Positions 30,649 through 41,798 of a stretch of DNA of 64,000 nucleotides are shown one piece after another. Origin of the DNA: Astrothelium macrocarpum (lineage: Eukaryota > Ascomycota > Dothideomycetes > Trypetheliales > Trypetheliaceae); contig JAGEMR010000049.1 of assembly GCA_021030915.1 (NCBI GenBank), positions 62,001 to 126,000 on the forward strand, given 5' to 3'. The stretch's first letter is position 1; each line of letters starts with the position of its first letter. Under the pieces are notes generated by a model. That model was not told where the DNA came from, did no database searches, and saw only the letters and a list, made by a program, of their open reading frames with translations. The position numbers were made by a program, and so were the translations under genes.

Positions 30649-33600
30649 TTAGTCGCTTGTATTATACCACGATGTTGTTGCCAACGCAAAAGAATCCTCC
30701 TCCTCGAGCTTCAAATTTGCGCGTTTCGTAGCTGGAACTAGCTCAGAAGGAAATTCTAAATCATCATTAAGCGGACTTTCATCCTCATCATCGGACACAT
30801 CTTCTGTGTTCATTCGAGAGTTTCTTGGGCTCTCTGGCACTGTTTTCCGTTTTCGTAAAGCATCCGGAGGCTTCCGTTGTAGAACAGGATGGCAATCAAG
30901 CATGTGCTTCTTGAGGCCTCGTGCAGTTGTGAAACCCAATTTCTTATATTCACATGACAAATCATTGCAAAAGAGGTTCAAACTGTGGGTCCTCTCATGT
31001 TCTACCCGGTCGCGGTCGTTTTCGAAGCCGTGCAAAGCTCGTTGACATCCTCGAGTTCGACATAAGAAGGGCGAAGAACCATATAAGCGTTTGAACGTCG
31101 ATAGCCGTGTATCTGAAAGCCCTTCCATATGTTCCACAGTATTGAGTTTCTGGACAAGACTGTGGTACTTGGATAGCATGGATGTGAAAAGGGTCGGGTC
31201 TCCAGTCGTATTCATTCCGTTAGTAACTACATCTCACGTCAGTCATGGTCTTGAAAATATCTTTTGTAAATTCCATGCGGGGTCTGTTATGTGTGATATC
31301 TGACGAAAGAGCGGATCGTACCTGAAGTTTTACTGCCCTGCACGGAGTTCAACGTTGTTGTTCGATAAGAGGCTAAACTAACAAGAGTGGAGTATATGTC
31401 TCCATGATTCTTGAATGCTTCAGCAAGACGGTCCATGGAGTCAACCAGCTGCTTCCGAGAAGTCTTGCCTTCTGGAAGATTCGTTCGTGACGAAATGAAT
31501 TTATGTCTTCGGCAAAAGTCTTGTAACGCTGACAGTAACTCAGACGTAGGCAATGTCTCGTGGCTGCTCTTTGCCAAGCTGGCGTATGCCAATACATGTT
31601 CCATCCAAGACTCATTTGCGTAGATTTGCAGTCCATGGAGCCCTTTGGCCACATTCGCTAATCTCTGGCGCTCATTGTAGTCGGGGTCCACCAGGGCTAG
31701 ACCACTAAGCAGATAACGTGTGCAAGCGAGTGCGATGTTATAATGAGGCTTCAGGCCTTTTTCGAACTCGACTTTATACTTGAGGAGATACCTGTCCCAA
31801 TTAGTACTCTGACTGCCCGTATGTGGAAAGGACGTACTCCTTGACCGAAGAATGAACGAATCGCACAGTGTCATAAGGGCCATCTTCGAGCAAAGGCTTA
31901 CAGAGGTCGAAAACATTTCTTGATATATGAGTCTCCTCATTGATAGTTTGGTTTTGGTGATGAAACGTGACACCGTCCTGTACTTCATGTTTTTTGAGCG
32001 ACCTTTCACCGAAAGCGATCCATTCAAATATTCGGGTCACAGTAAAGCAATCTTTGTCATCCAGTTGACTCTCGATTCTATCCCATATTCGATTGTAACT
32101 GCCAAAATCGTTAATTCATGAGTGGCACATGAGTCTCCAACGGCTTACACTTCGTCCAACCCCTTTGGAAGTGTATTCACCGCTTCACGCATTTCTGTTA
32201 TACTGTAAATGTTCTCAAGTGTAGTCACTACTAATTGCACCCACAAAAACATCCCTTGAAGTGAGTAAGCTTGATTCCCCCTCATTCAAGATGTGGTACA
32301 AACCTTCAGCCTTGTCTACAAGAGCTTGACTAATGTCCGTCATTGCATCTCCTTCTAGCGAGATTTCATCGAGATTGTTTCGAAGGTCTTTGACACTGGT
32401 ATCCACGAAATTTTTGATTGCGCCTTTGATCGCTTGGGATTCGTCGTTGAGCGATATTTGTGAACGTTTACCAAGCACTCGAGATATTTGAGGCACATCA
32501 CGGGACGAGACCAAAATCTTACATGATCCCTCATTAAGTACTTTGTTCCCAATTAGTAAAAGAAGCTCTGAGAGTATGGGTTTATGCTGGCTAGCTTCGC
32601 ACTCGTCAAGTCCATCCACCACTATCCTTGTTGACGAAAGGATGGACAATAGATTTGGCAACACAGCACGGAGCTGTGGTACAGAGGGAATCCGGTTTAG
32701 GGCGATATATTCGTCGTAAATCCAACTCGATGCCTCATGATTTGCTCGAAGAGCCTGTGTAGCCAAGGATCGAAGAATCCTACCACAATGGTTTCCGTCC
32801 GCGGCAGATGATGGGCAGAAATAGTAAAGCACTTTGGTGACGGGGCTTTCTTGAAGCGACTCGATGATTTGGGAGCATAACACACTTTTCCCTTCAGCAG
32901 CGTCACTAAGTACCACAGTTACCATGCTTCGCGCACCAAGTCAGGCACCCACCTGAACCAGGTTTACCTTTCATCCACAACATGCTCTGTTGAGGACCTT
33001 GATGTATCCAGGATTCCATTCTGGCGTTTTTGAAGATCCACGTACAGCTGTTCGGCTGGCATCGACCTGATAATCGACAGAGCTCGTTCTCACGCTCATA
33101 GTCCAATTTTTCAACGTCTAGCCAAGCGATGGCGGCTCTGAATTGGGATTCAGCGCGATCAGACTCTTGTTTCGAGATTTGTTCGTTCCATCTATCCCTC
33201 CATTCCCTGGCTTCTGCGATCGCGAATGACGCAGCTTCTTTGTCGACCAGCTCACTGTGCCTTGCCAAGTCGGCAAGTATATTCTTAAATCTTGTTTCAA
33301 AACGTGTCCAGGATGAAAGGAAGCAAAAAATCCAACCTAGGCTAGGTTTGAGCTTTGACGATAGCACATGAAGAAGAGTTTTACCTTTTCTTCGGACAAA
33401 TTGGTACGAGCGTCGATGGAACTCAACAATATCCGCATAGAATACGGCAAGAACGTGTTGAAAGCCCGGCTCTTTCTTGAATGCTGCAGAGAGACGGTCA
33501 AATCGGGGCAGCGTCTGGGCTATATCTTTGCACGCTGATATCAGCAATTCAAAAGCCTGGTCAAATCCAGAGGCTATCTATTAAAGGATAGTTACGTTAG

Positions 33601-34035
33601 AGGCGACCAGCGACTTCGTGTTTGTTCTGCTTGAACAATATAAAACGGTCGTGAGTGAAGGTGCCTTGACTTGCCTCCAAGATCAATTTCACTGGAGCCT
33701 ATTCTCAAGAGTTAAAAATCTGAACCGCGACTAGTGTCCCGTTGTGATCTTACCCAGATCCACGGCAAAAATGGGGTGCCATTGCACAAAACTTCTATCA
33801 CCGAAGAATAGCGTTCTAATCCATCAAGGAAAGGCTTGATCCGGCGCATGTTTCGGAGAGACCTTCACTCCCCCAAGCGAACCTCCAGATCAATTGCCCC
33901 ATTTCTAACGTCTTTGAGTGCCGTCGACTGGAATTGGCGGGCATCGGATTCGCTGACAGTTTCCTTGATGCGATCAAAAGCTTCCTGGAAGATCAATCGA
34001 GCTCGAGGAGCAACGCTAGTCGATGATGACGCCAT
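30649..34035 (-). pseudogene. NACHT STAND protein with C2H2 fingers, early in-frame TGA
   Basis: Exons complement(join(30649..31226, 31322..31791, 31838..32098, 32149..32254, 32304..32891, 32953..33577, 33675..33698, 33754..34035)), 977 codons plus stop, all joining in phase. This is the common fungal NLR-like architecture: an N-terminal helical region (LERYSSVIEVLCNGTPFLPW), Walker A GKPGSGKS at 306-313, NACHT motif RIVVDGLDECE, MFLWVQLVVTTLE, RFVHSSVKEYL, a helical middle part, and two C-terminal C2H2-like fingers (C841-x4-C846-x15-H862-x3-H866; C872-x4-C877-x15-H893-x4-H898). Codon 57 is TGA (33865-33867) in LGE-stop-RSLRNMRRIKPF. The next ATG, in RNMRR, would skip about 61 residues. Intron 33578-33674 has a GC donor (GCAAGT). 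Everything but the stop looks functional, so it is either a recent pseudogene or uses the internal start. Confidence 0.82.
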
Positions 34036-34375
34036 CTTTCAGATAACGGACACCTGCAGATCTTCTAGCTAAACAGCTTCGCGTACAAGACCGAAGCATG
34101 AAACCTAGCTTTGATATCATTTCCCAAAGTTCTTGATGCCGTTGAGAGTCTACGGCAAACATGAAGCTCTCCAAAACTTCGATACTGGGTGGCAGATCCA
34201 GACCGATGCGCACAAGGCATGCCAACTCTTGTCTAATTGGTGAATCGAGCTCACGGCAGCCTCGCGAGGCAGACTTCGTGGCCATGCTGACCCCGCAAGC
34301 TCTGGTCCTGCTGCCGTGGAGTGCGCAGTTTCCTGACTTCAGTCCTTAACATTCATAGATACAACTACAGCGCGA

Positions 34376-37330
34376 ATGGACCACAGTAACGATATGGAGC
34401 CCGTTGCGACTTTTACGGCCGCTTTGTCGGACCCGTCATGCGAACTTCTTGACCCAGTTTCCCTACTGGAGCCGTTCTGTCCGTCAGTATTCTTGCCTGA
34501 CTCGAGTGCAGACAATTGCTTCGAATTACCTCCACCTAAGCGACGTCGACTCGATTATGAGGAGCTAGATGAGTGGGTGGATTGCAGCACAGATCAATTG
34601 AGTCAGAACCAAGACAAAGCCAGCGATATAGCACCCACTGTCACCGTGGGACGGCTAGAGAAGGAATGCACTTCTCGGGAAGATGCCTGGGCCACGGCCA
34701 CGGCCTGCCGTTCTAGAGAAGATGATGATCAAATATTTATAGACCAGGTCTGGCAAGATGGAGACTTACAAATAAACTATGAAGTTGGTGAAAAAAAGGT
34801 GGAGCCATCTGACGAAAGAGTCTGCTTTGGAATGCTGGACAACCTTCCAATCACCACCTGTAAGACTGGCCCACTCAAGCCCGAAGATGGTGTCGCAGCT
34901 GCAAAGGTCCTTCATAATCGGGTGTTGCTTGAAGAAGATTTGAGCGAAATCGGTACAATCGAGCCAAATATTGCTAAAGCGATACGTGTTTTGTTCGAAG
35001 ATCCAGATATCGTGCTCCAACTACGATGTACGATTAAAAATGAATGTCGGTCTTCGCGAGGACGTAAGCCCTTGAAGACGGCCCCAATAACTCGGGCGGA
35101 TTTAAGTGTTATTATTTATGGTCCCTTACGAAACTTTGATGCTATCGGTGATTATATTGAAGAGTGCGGACTTTTCCTCCAAGATCCAGAGGGATGTGAT
35201 CAGAACGTACCTTATCGAAATCCGCATCGACTGTCTGGTATGGACGAAAAACACGCGATGACGATAGAGGAAGATCTCGAATATGCCAGTATCCAGCAAG
35301 TAGCTTGCAGCGTAGCAGACGATTTTCTAGACACGTTAGAATCTCAACAAGAGCTCCCAGAAGTTCCAATGCCGTGGGCCGTAAAAACGCCCTTATTTCC
35401 TCACCAACGTCAAGCTTTAGCATTCATGTCAATGAAGGAAGAGGGTTGGGACTTTCACGGCTCCCGCCCTGATGTTTGGAAGCATGTTGGTCGAGGACGT
35501 TACTTTAACACTATATCCAAAGATACGCAAATTGGTCGCCCTCCAGACTTCCAAGGTGGCATACTTGCGGATTACATGGGATTGGGCAAATCACTGAGTA
35601 TGATCTCACTCATTGCATCTGATTTGTCGCAAAGCCGGACTGAAGCGCCAATGGCATCTGCCGAAACACCACAAAGGCCTCCCTCAGGTTACCTGCATTG
35701 CACGCTTGTGATCGTACCGCCAAATCTCCTTCACACTTGGACCATTCAGTTAAATCACCATTTGATACCAAATTCAGTTAGATGCAAGAAGCACCATGGC
35801 AAAGACCGAATTAGACGTCGCGACGAACTCATCGGGCTCGATGTTCTCATCACAACCTACCAAACTACCGCCGCGGAGTTTCGTAAACGACATACATCTT
35901 CGAGTATACTTTTTACAGTTAATTGGCACCGCATCATTCTCGACGAGGCCCATTTCATTCGTGATCGAGTAAGCGTCACTGCCAAAGCTGTATGTGCCCT
36001 GGAAGGTCGGCGACGCTGGGCAATGACTGGTACTCCCTTGCAAAATAACGTGAGTGACCTGGCAGCTTTATTTCAATTTATCCGAGCGTATCCTTACTCT
36101 GATCCTCGTTTATTCGAAAAGGATATTGTGCGCAAGATTGGGACTGAGGAACAAAGTATTGGTGTTGAACGACTGAAGAAGTTATTTTTGTGCATGGCCA
36201 TCAGACGATCCAATAGCGCCATAGATCTTCCACCACGGATTGATAGGGTCGTATATGTTGCTTTTAGCCCTCAAGAACGAACATTTTACAAAGCAGTCCG
36301 GGCCCAGGCCATCTGTATGATCGAGGAGGCAAAGAATGCCGGAGAGATGAGCTATCAAACGTACAGAAATGCTCTTCAATACGTAACGACTCTACGTATG
36401 ATCTGCAATCTTGGAACCAGTACTACTTTGTCAATGAATCACGATTTCAAAAAGAGTATGACGTCAGAAGCTAAAGCTTGGGATGCAGTCGCCGCTACTG
36501 AAGCTTACGATGCCCTTGTCGCCGCAGGACAAGCTTGTTGTCAACGTTGCAAAATGCCTGTTGATTCCATAGAAGATTTGGAATCAGCAGACCATTTGAA
36601 CCCTCCCCTAGTGGCAAATTGTCTTCGCATTTTGTGTGGAGAATGCTCCCTAACCATCGAATCCTCTAATCAGTGTAAGACTTGGTGTGGGCACAACTCT
36701 CGTTGTGCCGCTGCGCTGGTAAATCCGATGCTACGATTGAAGACCAATTTAGGAGCGCTGTCGACGCCACTGGAAGTCTGTAAAGGAGTATCTAGCAAGA
36801 TCACGAGCTTGGTTAAGGCTCTAACGGCCGCTAAATTGGAAAAAAGCATCGTCTTCTCTACATGGACTTCTACCCTAGATGCTATCGAAAGCGTGCTTCG
36901 TGAGGCTCGCATCAAATTTGTTCGATACGACGGTTCCGTTTCGCCTACCAAACGTGTTGCTGTTCTAGATACCTTCCAAAATGACCCAATCGTGTCTGTA
37001 ATGCTAATCACTACTGCATGCGGCGCCGTTGGACTTGATCTAACAGCTGCGCGTCGCGCATACTTGATGGAGCCGCATTGGAATCCAGTTGTAGAAGAAC
37101 AAGTGTTGGCGCGAATTCATCGACTGGGTCAAACCGGGCCGGTCACGATCATCCGCTTTGTCGTTGAAGAGAGCTACGAACAGCACGTCGTTAACATTAA
37201 GGGCGCCAAGACGCGTTTAGTTGAGCGTCTGTTTCCTCAAAATGACGCGGGTTTTACCCCGGATCTGATACAAGATCTACAATCTGTTATTGAAGCAAAA
37301 CGGGACTTTGAAGAGGACATTTCAAAGTAG
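34376..37330 (+). CDS. SNF2-family ATPase, RAD5/RAD16-like
   Basis: Intronless, 984 residues. SNF2 helicase-like DNA translocase. An acidic N-terminus carries a PPPKRRR nuclear-signal-like motif near residue 51. Motif I is GGILADYMGLGKSLS from residue 394, motif Ia VIVPPNLLHTW, motif II DEAH at 523-526, motif III MTGTPLQNN, motif IV region SIVFSTWTSTLD, motif V GAVGLDLTAARRAYLMEPHWNP and motif VI ARIHRLGQTGPV. Between the lobes, where RAD5/RAD16/HLTF proteins carry a RING finger, there is a Cys cluster (ACCQRCKMPVDS to ILCGEC) with irregular spacing, so ubiquitin-ligase activity is doubtful. Likely role: chromatin or DNA-damage remodelling in the nucleus. Start codons are 340 bases apart from the divergent STAND gene. 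Confidence 0.93.
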   Translation: MDHSNDMEPVATFTAALSDPSCELLDPVSLLEPFCPSVFLPDSSADNCFELPPPKRRRLDYEELDEWVDCSTDQLSQNQDKASDIAPTVTVGRLEKECTSREDAWATATACRSREDDDQIFIDQVWQDGDLQINYEVGEKKVEPSDERVCFGMLDNLPITTCKTGPLKPEDGVAAAKVLHNRVLLEEDLSEIGTIEPNIAKAIRVLFEDPDIVLQLRCTIKNECRSSRGRKPLKTAPITRADLSVIIYGPLRNFDAIGDYIEECGLFLQDPEGCDQNVPYRNPHRLSGMDEKHAMTIEEDLEYASIQQVACSVADDFLDTLESQQELPEVPMPWAVKTPLFPHQRQALAFMSMKEEGWDFHGSRPDVWKHVGRGRYFNTISKDTQIGRPPDFQGGILADYMGLGKSLSMISLIASDLSQSRTEAPMASAETPQRPPSGYLHCTLVIVPPNLLHTWTIQLNHHLIPNSVRCKKHHGKDRIRRRDELIGLDVLITTYQTTAAEFRKRHTSSSILFTVNWHRIILDEAHFIRDRVSVTAKAVCALEGRRRWAMTGTPLQNNVSDLAALFQFIRAYPYSDPRLFEKDIVRKIGTEEQSIGVERLKKLFLCMAIRRSNSAIDLPPRIDRVVYVAFSPQERTFYKAVRAQAICMIEEAKNAGEMSYQTYRNALQYVTTLRMICNLGTSTTLSMNHDFKKSMTSEAKAWDAVAATEAYDALVAAGQACCQRCKMPVDSIEDLESADHLNPPLVANCLRILCGECSLTIESSNQCKTWCGHNSRCAAALVNPMLRLKTNLGALSTPLEVCKGVSSKITSLVKALTAAKLEKSIVFSTWTSTLDAIESVLREARIKFVRYDGSVSPTKRVAVLDTFQNDPIVSVMLITTACGAVGLDLTAARRAYLMEPHWNPVVEEQVLARIHRLGQTGPVTIIRFVVEESYEQHVVNIKGAKTRLVERLFPQNDAGFTPDLIQDLQSVIEAKRDFEEDISK

Positions 37331-38017
37331 ATGGATGTATTCCCCAAGACATTAGTTAGGTGTACCATACTATCAGCACAAAGGGAAATCATATTGTCTG
37401 TGCGCCATAGGCTACCTTCTCTTTCCCTGCTAAATGCTTCTTATCTTTCGTCACTTATAGCGACACTTATATCTTACGGTCTTCAGTGCTATAATTTCAA
37501 CAACTTTCCCGCTCCTTCTACCCCGCCGTTATCACCTTCTCCGACGCTAACGCCCTGGTGTTCATTAGTGAGTGTTCCAGCCTAAACTAGGTGCTTTTAG
37601 TTTGAATGAAACCTCCGAACTCGCTCAATATCAAAAATCTCGATTTTCAACCATCACTCAAAGTCAATGACAAATCTTTTTATGGAATGTAAATGATACT
37701 AAAGACTTCGAAACTGATTCTGGGATTGTTTGTAATTTCAGATTTTGGTATCAGTTGCATTTGCGTCAAGGGGTACATTCACTAGTGAACACCAGGGTGC
37801 CCAGGTCGAGCGTTCCTCCCGTCTGCCGGCCCTTTTCCTAGAAACGGGAGTAGCATGACGCTGCGTCTTGAACTCTCCGCGTTGCATGAACTCTTCGTGC
37901 TGAGCTTCCCTTATCGCCAGCCGGATAAATCGCTGTCACAGAACCCTTATGTCTGTGAGGCTACGTCCCCAGCTGTAACAAATCTACCACTCGCTGCAAC
38001 CTTTTTCTCGAGCCAAA
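37331..38017. other. Intergenic, promoter of O-methyltransferase
   Basis: About 690 bases; no gene or repeat recognised. Confidence 0.5.
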
Positions 38018-39447
38018 ATGGCGAACATCTCTAAAAACATACACGATCTTATCTCTGTGGTCCAGAAAGAAGCAAGAGCGCAGGACTTGGGTGAAGATGG
38101 TGCACATGTGCGACTACTGGCAGCGGCGGACAAGTTGAAGTTGGCAATTGAGACGCCTGCCGAATGGCATATGAGATATCGATTTCAGGTACAATGACAT
38201 TTCTTCATGAGCAATTTGTGTGTGTGAGTTATCAAAGTGTTATGTTGCTCATTTTGTTGTTACTCAAGCTCATAAGACAAATTCGAACAGTTCGAGCAAA
38301 ACATAGCAAGTCGGATATTGATCGAGAACGGAGTGCTCGATGCCTTAGCTGCTAGATCAAGCCCTGTTACTGCCGCCGATCTATCCAAAGAAACCGGTGC
38401 AGATGCGCTTTTAATCGGTGCAACCCCTTGGCACTTGAGATTCTAGGGTACATAATTTAGCACCAGGCTGACAAGAATCTAGCCCGTCTGATGCGATTGC
38501 TCACAGCAGTTGGGTACGCCGATGAGGTTGGAGAAAACGTCTATCTCGCAAGCGACGCAACTCGGTTCGCGACTCAACCTGGCTTTCGTAGCGCAGAGAA
38601 ATATCAGTATGTCGACTCGATTTTGCAAGTAGAAAAGGCTGATGTGAACCCTAGCTTCGATACCTACTCTGAAATTGCGCCCAAACTTGTGGAATATATG
38701 GGTACAGGAGGCGGTATTCACCAGTTTTCTGACGAACCGCATATGCTTACCATGTACCCATATTCTCACGATGGTAAAACGCAATGGGAAGTGTTCAAGA
38801 GCCTACCACAACAGAAAAAGAATTTTGATATGTACATGTCGGTTCGGCGACAAGGCGTGTTGGCTCCGGAGTGGTGGGCGACATATCCTGCTGCTACGGA
38901 GCTTCCTAAAACTCCCGGAGGATTGCGAGACGACAACACTGCGGTTTTAATAGTTGACGTTGGGGGTGGAAGAGGTCATGATGTTGAAATGTTTAGAAAA
39001 GAGCATGCTGAGCTACCGGGTCGTTGTATTTTGGAAGATCTTCCCGGAACCATTGAGAGCATTAAAGATTCGCCGCCTAAAGGATGTGAGATGATTGGAT
39101 ACGATTTTTTTACCCCTCAACACATCAAAGGTGCTCGTATCTACTTTTTCCGCGCTATCGCTCACAATTGGTCCGACAAAAAATGCCGCGAGCTTTTTGG
39201 CAATACTATTGCAGCCATGGATAAGGACTATTCTCGTCTATTAATTGATGAGTTTGTGCTACCAGCCACAGGAGCTGGATATCGAGCTGCATGTATGGAC
39301 TCACATATGCTTCTCACCTTAGGGGGTATTGAGCGTACCGAGAGACATTGGCGTGAGTTGCTACAGTCTATGGGCCTGGAAATCGTGAAAATCTGGACGG
39401 GAACACCTGGCGTACACGAGTCAATTATCGAGGCTAAGAAGATATGA
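38018..39447 (+). CDS. O-methyltransferase (COMT-like, family 2)
   Basis: CDS join(38018..38188, 38291..38417, 38483..39447), 420 residues. SAM-dependent O-methyltransferase of the fungal secondary-metabolism type. A winged-helix dimerisation region covers about residues 55-140 (ILIENGVLDALAAR, TGADALLIARLMRLLTAVGY). The SAM-binding loop is IVDVGGGRGHDVEMF, followed by LEDLPGTIESIK, the acidic residue after IGYDFFTP, and the catalytic His in AIAHNWSDKKC. The C-terminal ERTERHWRELLQSMGLEIVKIW is typical. Both introns keep phase. No polyketide or peptide synthase lies in the window. The convergent DHA1 transporter 675 bases away may be functionally linked, but that is only proximity. Confidence 0.92.
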
Positions 39448-40122
39448 GACTACTGCCTCGTGCTCAACAGTAGAATTTGAACGGGAAATTCTGTTCATTG
39501 TAAAGAAGATATTGCCTGCCTAGCTTATTGTCCCTCTAGGTGAACTGTTGTTCACCATTCTACATTTTTTTGTAGATCCATCTAGCCTTGGATAAGTTCA
39601 GCGTTACGACTTCACTCTCATAAGCTGGTGGATCAGTCATGTTAATTTGGCGGCCATTCAAGAGCCCAAGCTACGTAGACGACAACGCGTCGAGGGTATC
39701 CGGCGCGCATTTGGACACTATGCTTGAACTACCGAACCAAGTTTGGCACTTATGTGTCTAAGAAATAAGCAACACGCATGTCGTGCCTAAGACACGGGGC
39801 TACTGATGTCAACAGCCTGGAAAAGGAAACGTGATGAGAACAAAATCTCGGACGGCAAATCGACTCCGCATCCATCAACTTTTGGAGATAATCAAACCGG
39901 CAACGTGCTCCATCGCGAACCGCAGTAGATGATTTAAGAAGCAAAAGACTCGCTTGAACTGGTGGGAAGCCATCAGCCGCCTTCCAGAAAGATTCTCAAG
40001 ATTCTCAATCTTGAATACCGCTCGGTCTGACTTGTGCATTTGCTAGAATTGCACCCATGGAAACGTTCTCATTCCAATATCTACAATGGAAAAGAAGGTT
40101 CTGACCCCTCACTCTACAGACA
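39448..40122. other. Convergent spacer
   Basis: 675 bases between the O-methyltransferase and transporter stops. Nothing recognised. Confidence 0.5.
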
Positions 40123-41798
40123 TCACGTTGCAAGCTCCATCTTTCCTTGCGCCGTCCTAATCTTCTTTCCGTAAAACTGTAAAAAGACAATTAAGAATGC
40201 TGCGATCCCAGTGAGTACTGTCTGGATTCCAAAAACTTTAGCCACGCCGATTCTTTGCACCCAAGGCAACTGAACATAGCTTGCCATAAATCCGCCGGTA
40301 ATTCTTCCAATAGCCACCCATGCACTCACTTCTCCAGAACTCTCAGGAAAACAGTCAAGGAGATACGCATTGATGGCAGTGGTGACGACCATGATACCAC
40401 AACATTGCACGGCAGCGAACACAGCAATGATCATATAATGCCAATGTCTATCAATGGCTAAGCCAATGATAAGAAGCGATACAGCTAAAAGTAATGTGGC
40501 GGGGTACGTTATGATAAGACGTGCTTCGGGCTCTATTCGACCAGAATGTCGGCGCGTGTAGTAGTTTCCACAAGCATTGTGAAGCCAGTGGCCAAGGAAC
40601 CAACCAATTGTGACGCCAATAGGACCAAAAAAATAGAAAAACCCTGTGAAGGTTTAGCACGATGCTATGAAGATGCCAGGTAATATGACAATGTACCAAG
40701 ATTCTTGAGAGTAAATCCATAAAAGTTGGTCAACCAGATACTGATTGTTGTATTGACACCAATGACCCAAGCGAAGTTGAGGAAATAATAAAGCATTATC
40801 ACCAAAATCGGGACTTTAGTCAATATTACCAAGGGTCGGGTTACCGATTCAACAAAGCTCCTCTGGTGAAGACTTTTTGCTTGCTGAACACCAGTGAGAC
40901 GAGACAACCGGGAGCCACGCGAAAGGTGCTGGTTCTCTGGAATCTTCCGGTTATATAGCGTTTCATCAAGAGCAAAAATAATCAGCAATAATCCTATAGC
41001 CCACAGGACAACGCAAATCCAGAAGGCCCATCGCCAATCGCCAGTTCGATACGTGACAAAGGCAGCGATTAATGGTCCTACGTATGGGCTGAGGATGATA
41101 GGAAATTCGATCGCGTTAATAACACGAGGGTGCTCATGAAAGAAGAATAGGTCCTTGATCCACAAAAGACAGCCGCCCTGCGCAGCGCTGATAAAAAAAG
41201 CGCTGAAGACTCGTGCCGCAAAGAAAGATGTGAAAGATGTTGCGGCTGCGCTCCAAGCATTTGTTCCAAGAGCAATACATTGAAATGCCAATATGACAGG
41301 TAGTCGCCCAAAGTGATTGGAGAGGATGACGGTGAAAATACCTGAGATTCCGATGGCAAAAATATTGCCGGCGACTGTTTGCTGGACACTATACTGCGAC
41401 ACGTTCCATTGCCTGTCAATGTTACCCATTAGCATTGCTAGACTAGATGAGACAATAGAGGTGATCCAAAGTACAGGTACTCACAAGGCTTGTGGGATGA
41501 TTGTAACATTTCCAGTGGCAGCTGTATAGTCTGGTAAAAAGCCGATGAAGCCAACGACAGCTATGATCAGATATTTTTTGCGTAATCGCCAATTGAGTGG
41601 ATCATCGGGGCTGCTGCTTGGCTGTGGAATGAGCACAGTCTTTCCATCCGGCGTTGTCTTCAACTGTCCTGCACGGTAGAGGTTGGCATCAAGAACATAA
41701 CCCTGGACGGCACCGGCTTGTTCATCGACCTGAACATTCTGTTCATAGATAGTCTTTGTAAAGTCCTTCGGGACGGTCAATGATAAAGAGTCGTCCAT
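40123..41798 (-). CDS. MFS transporter, DHA1 drug:H+ antiporter type
   Basis: CDS complement(join(40123..40643, 40697..41412, 41485..41798)), 516 residues. Twelve-helix major facilitator. After a hydrophilic N-terminus with the family motif DDPLNWRLRKKY come TM1 (IIAVVGFIGFLPDYTAA), NHFGRLPVIL as the loop 2-3 motif A, RVFSAFFISAAQGG, PIILSPYVGPLIAAF as motif C, WRWAFWICVVLWAIG, a basic cytoplasmic loop (GSRLSRLTGVQQ) and six further helices to MELAT. Introns of 72 and 53 bases join in phase. Exports small molecules at the plasma membrane by family; the substrate is unknown. Confidence 0.92.

Noticed and set aside
34016..34285. Minus-strand 89-codon frame upstream of the STAND start
   Set aside because: Overlaps the STAND first exon in another frame and has no recognised domain; possibly 5' UTR.
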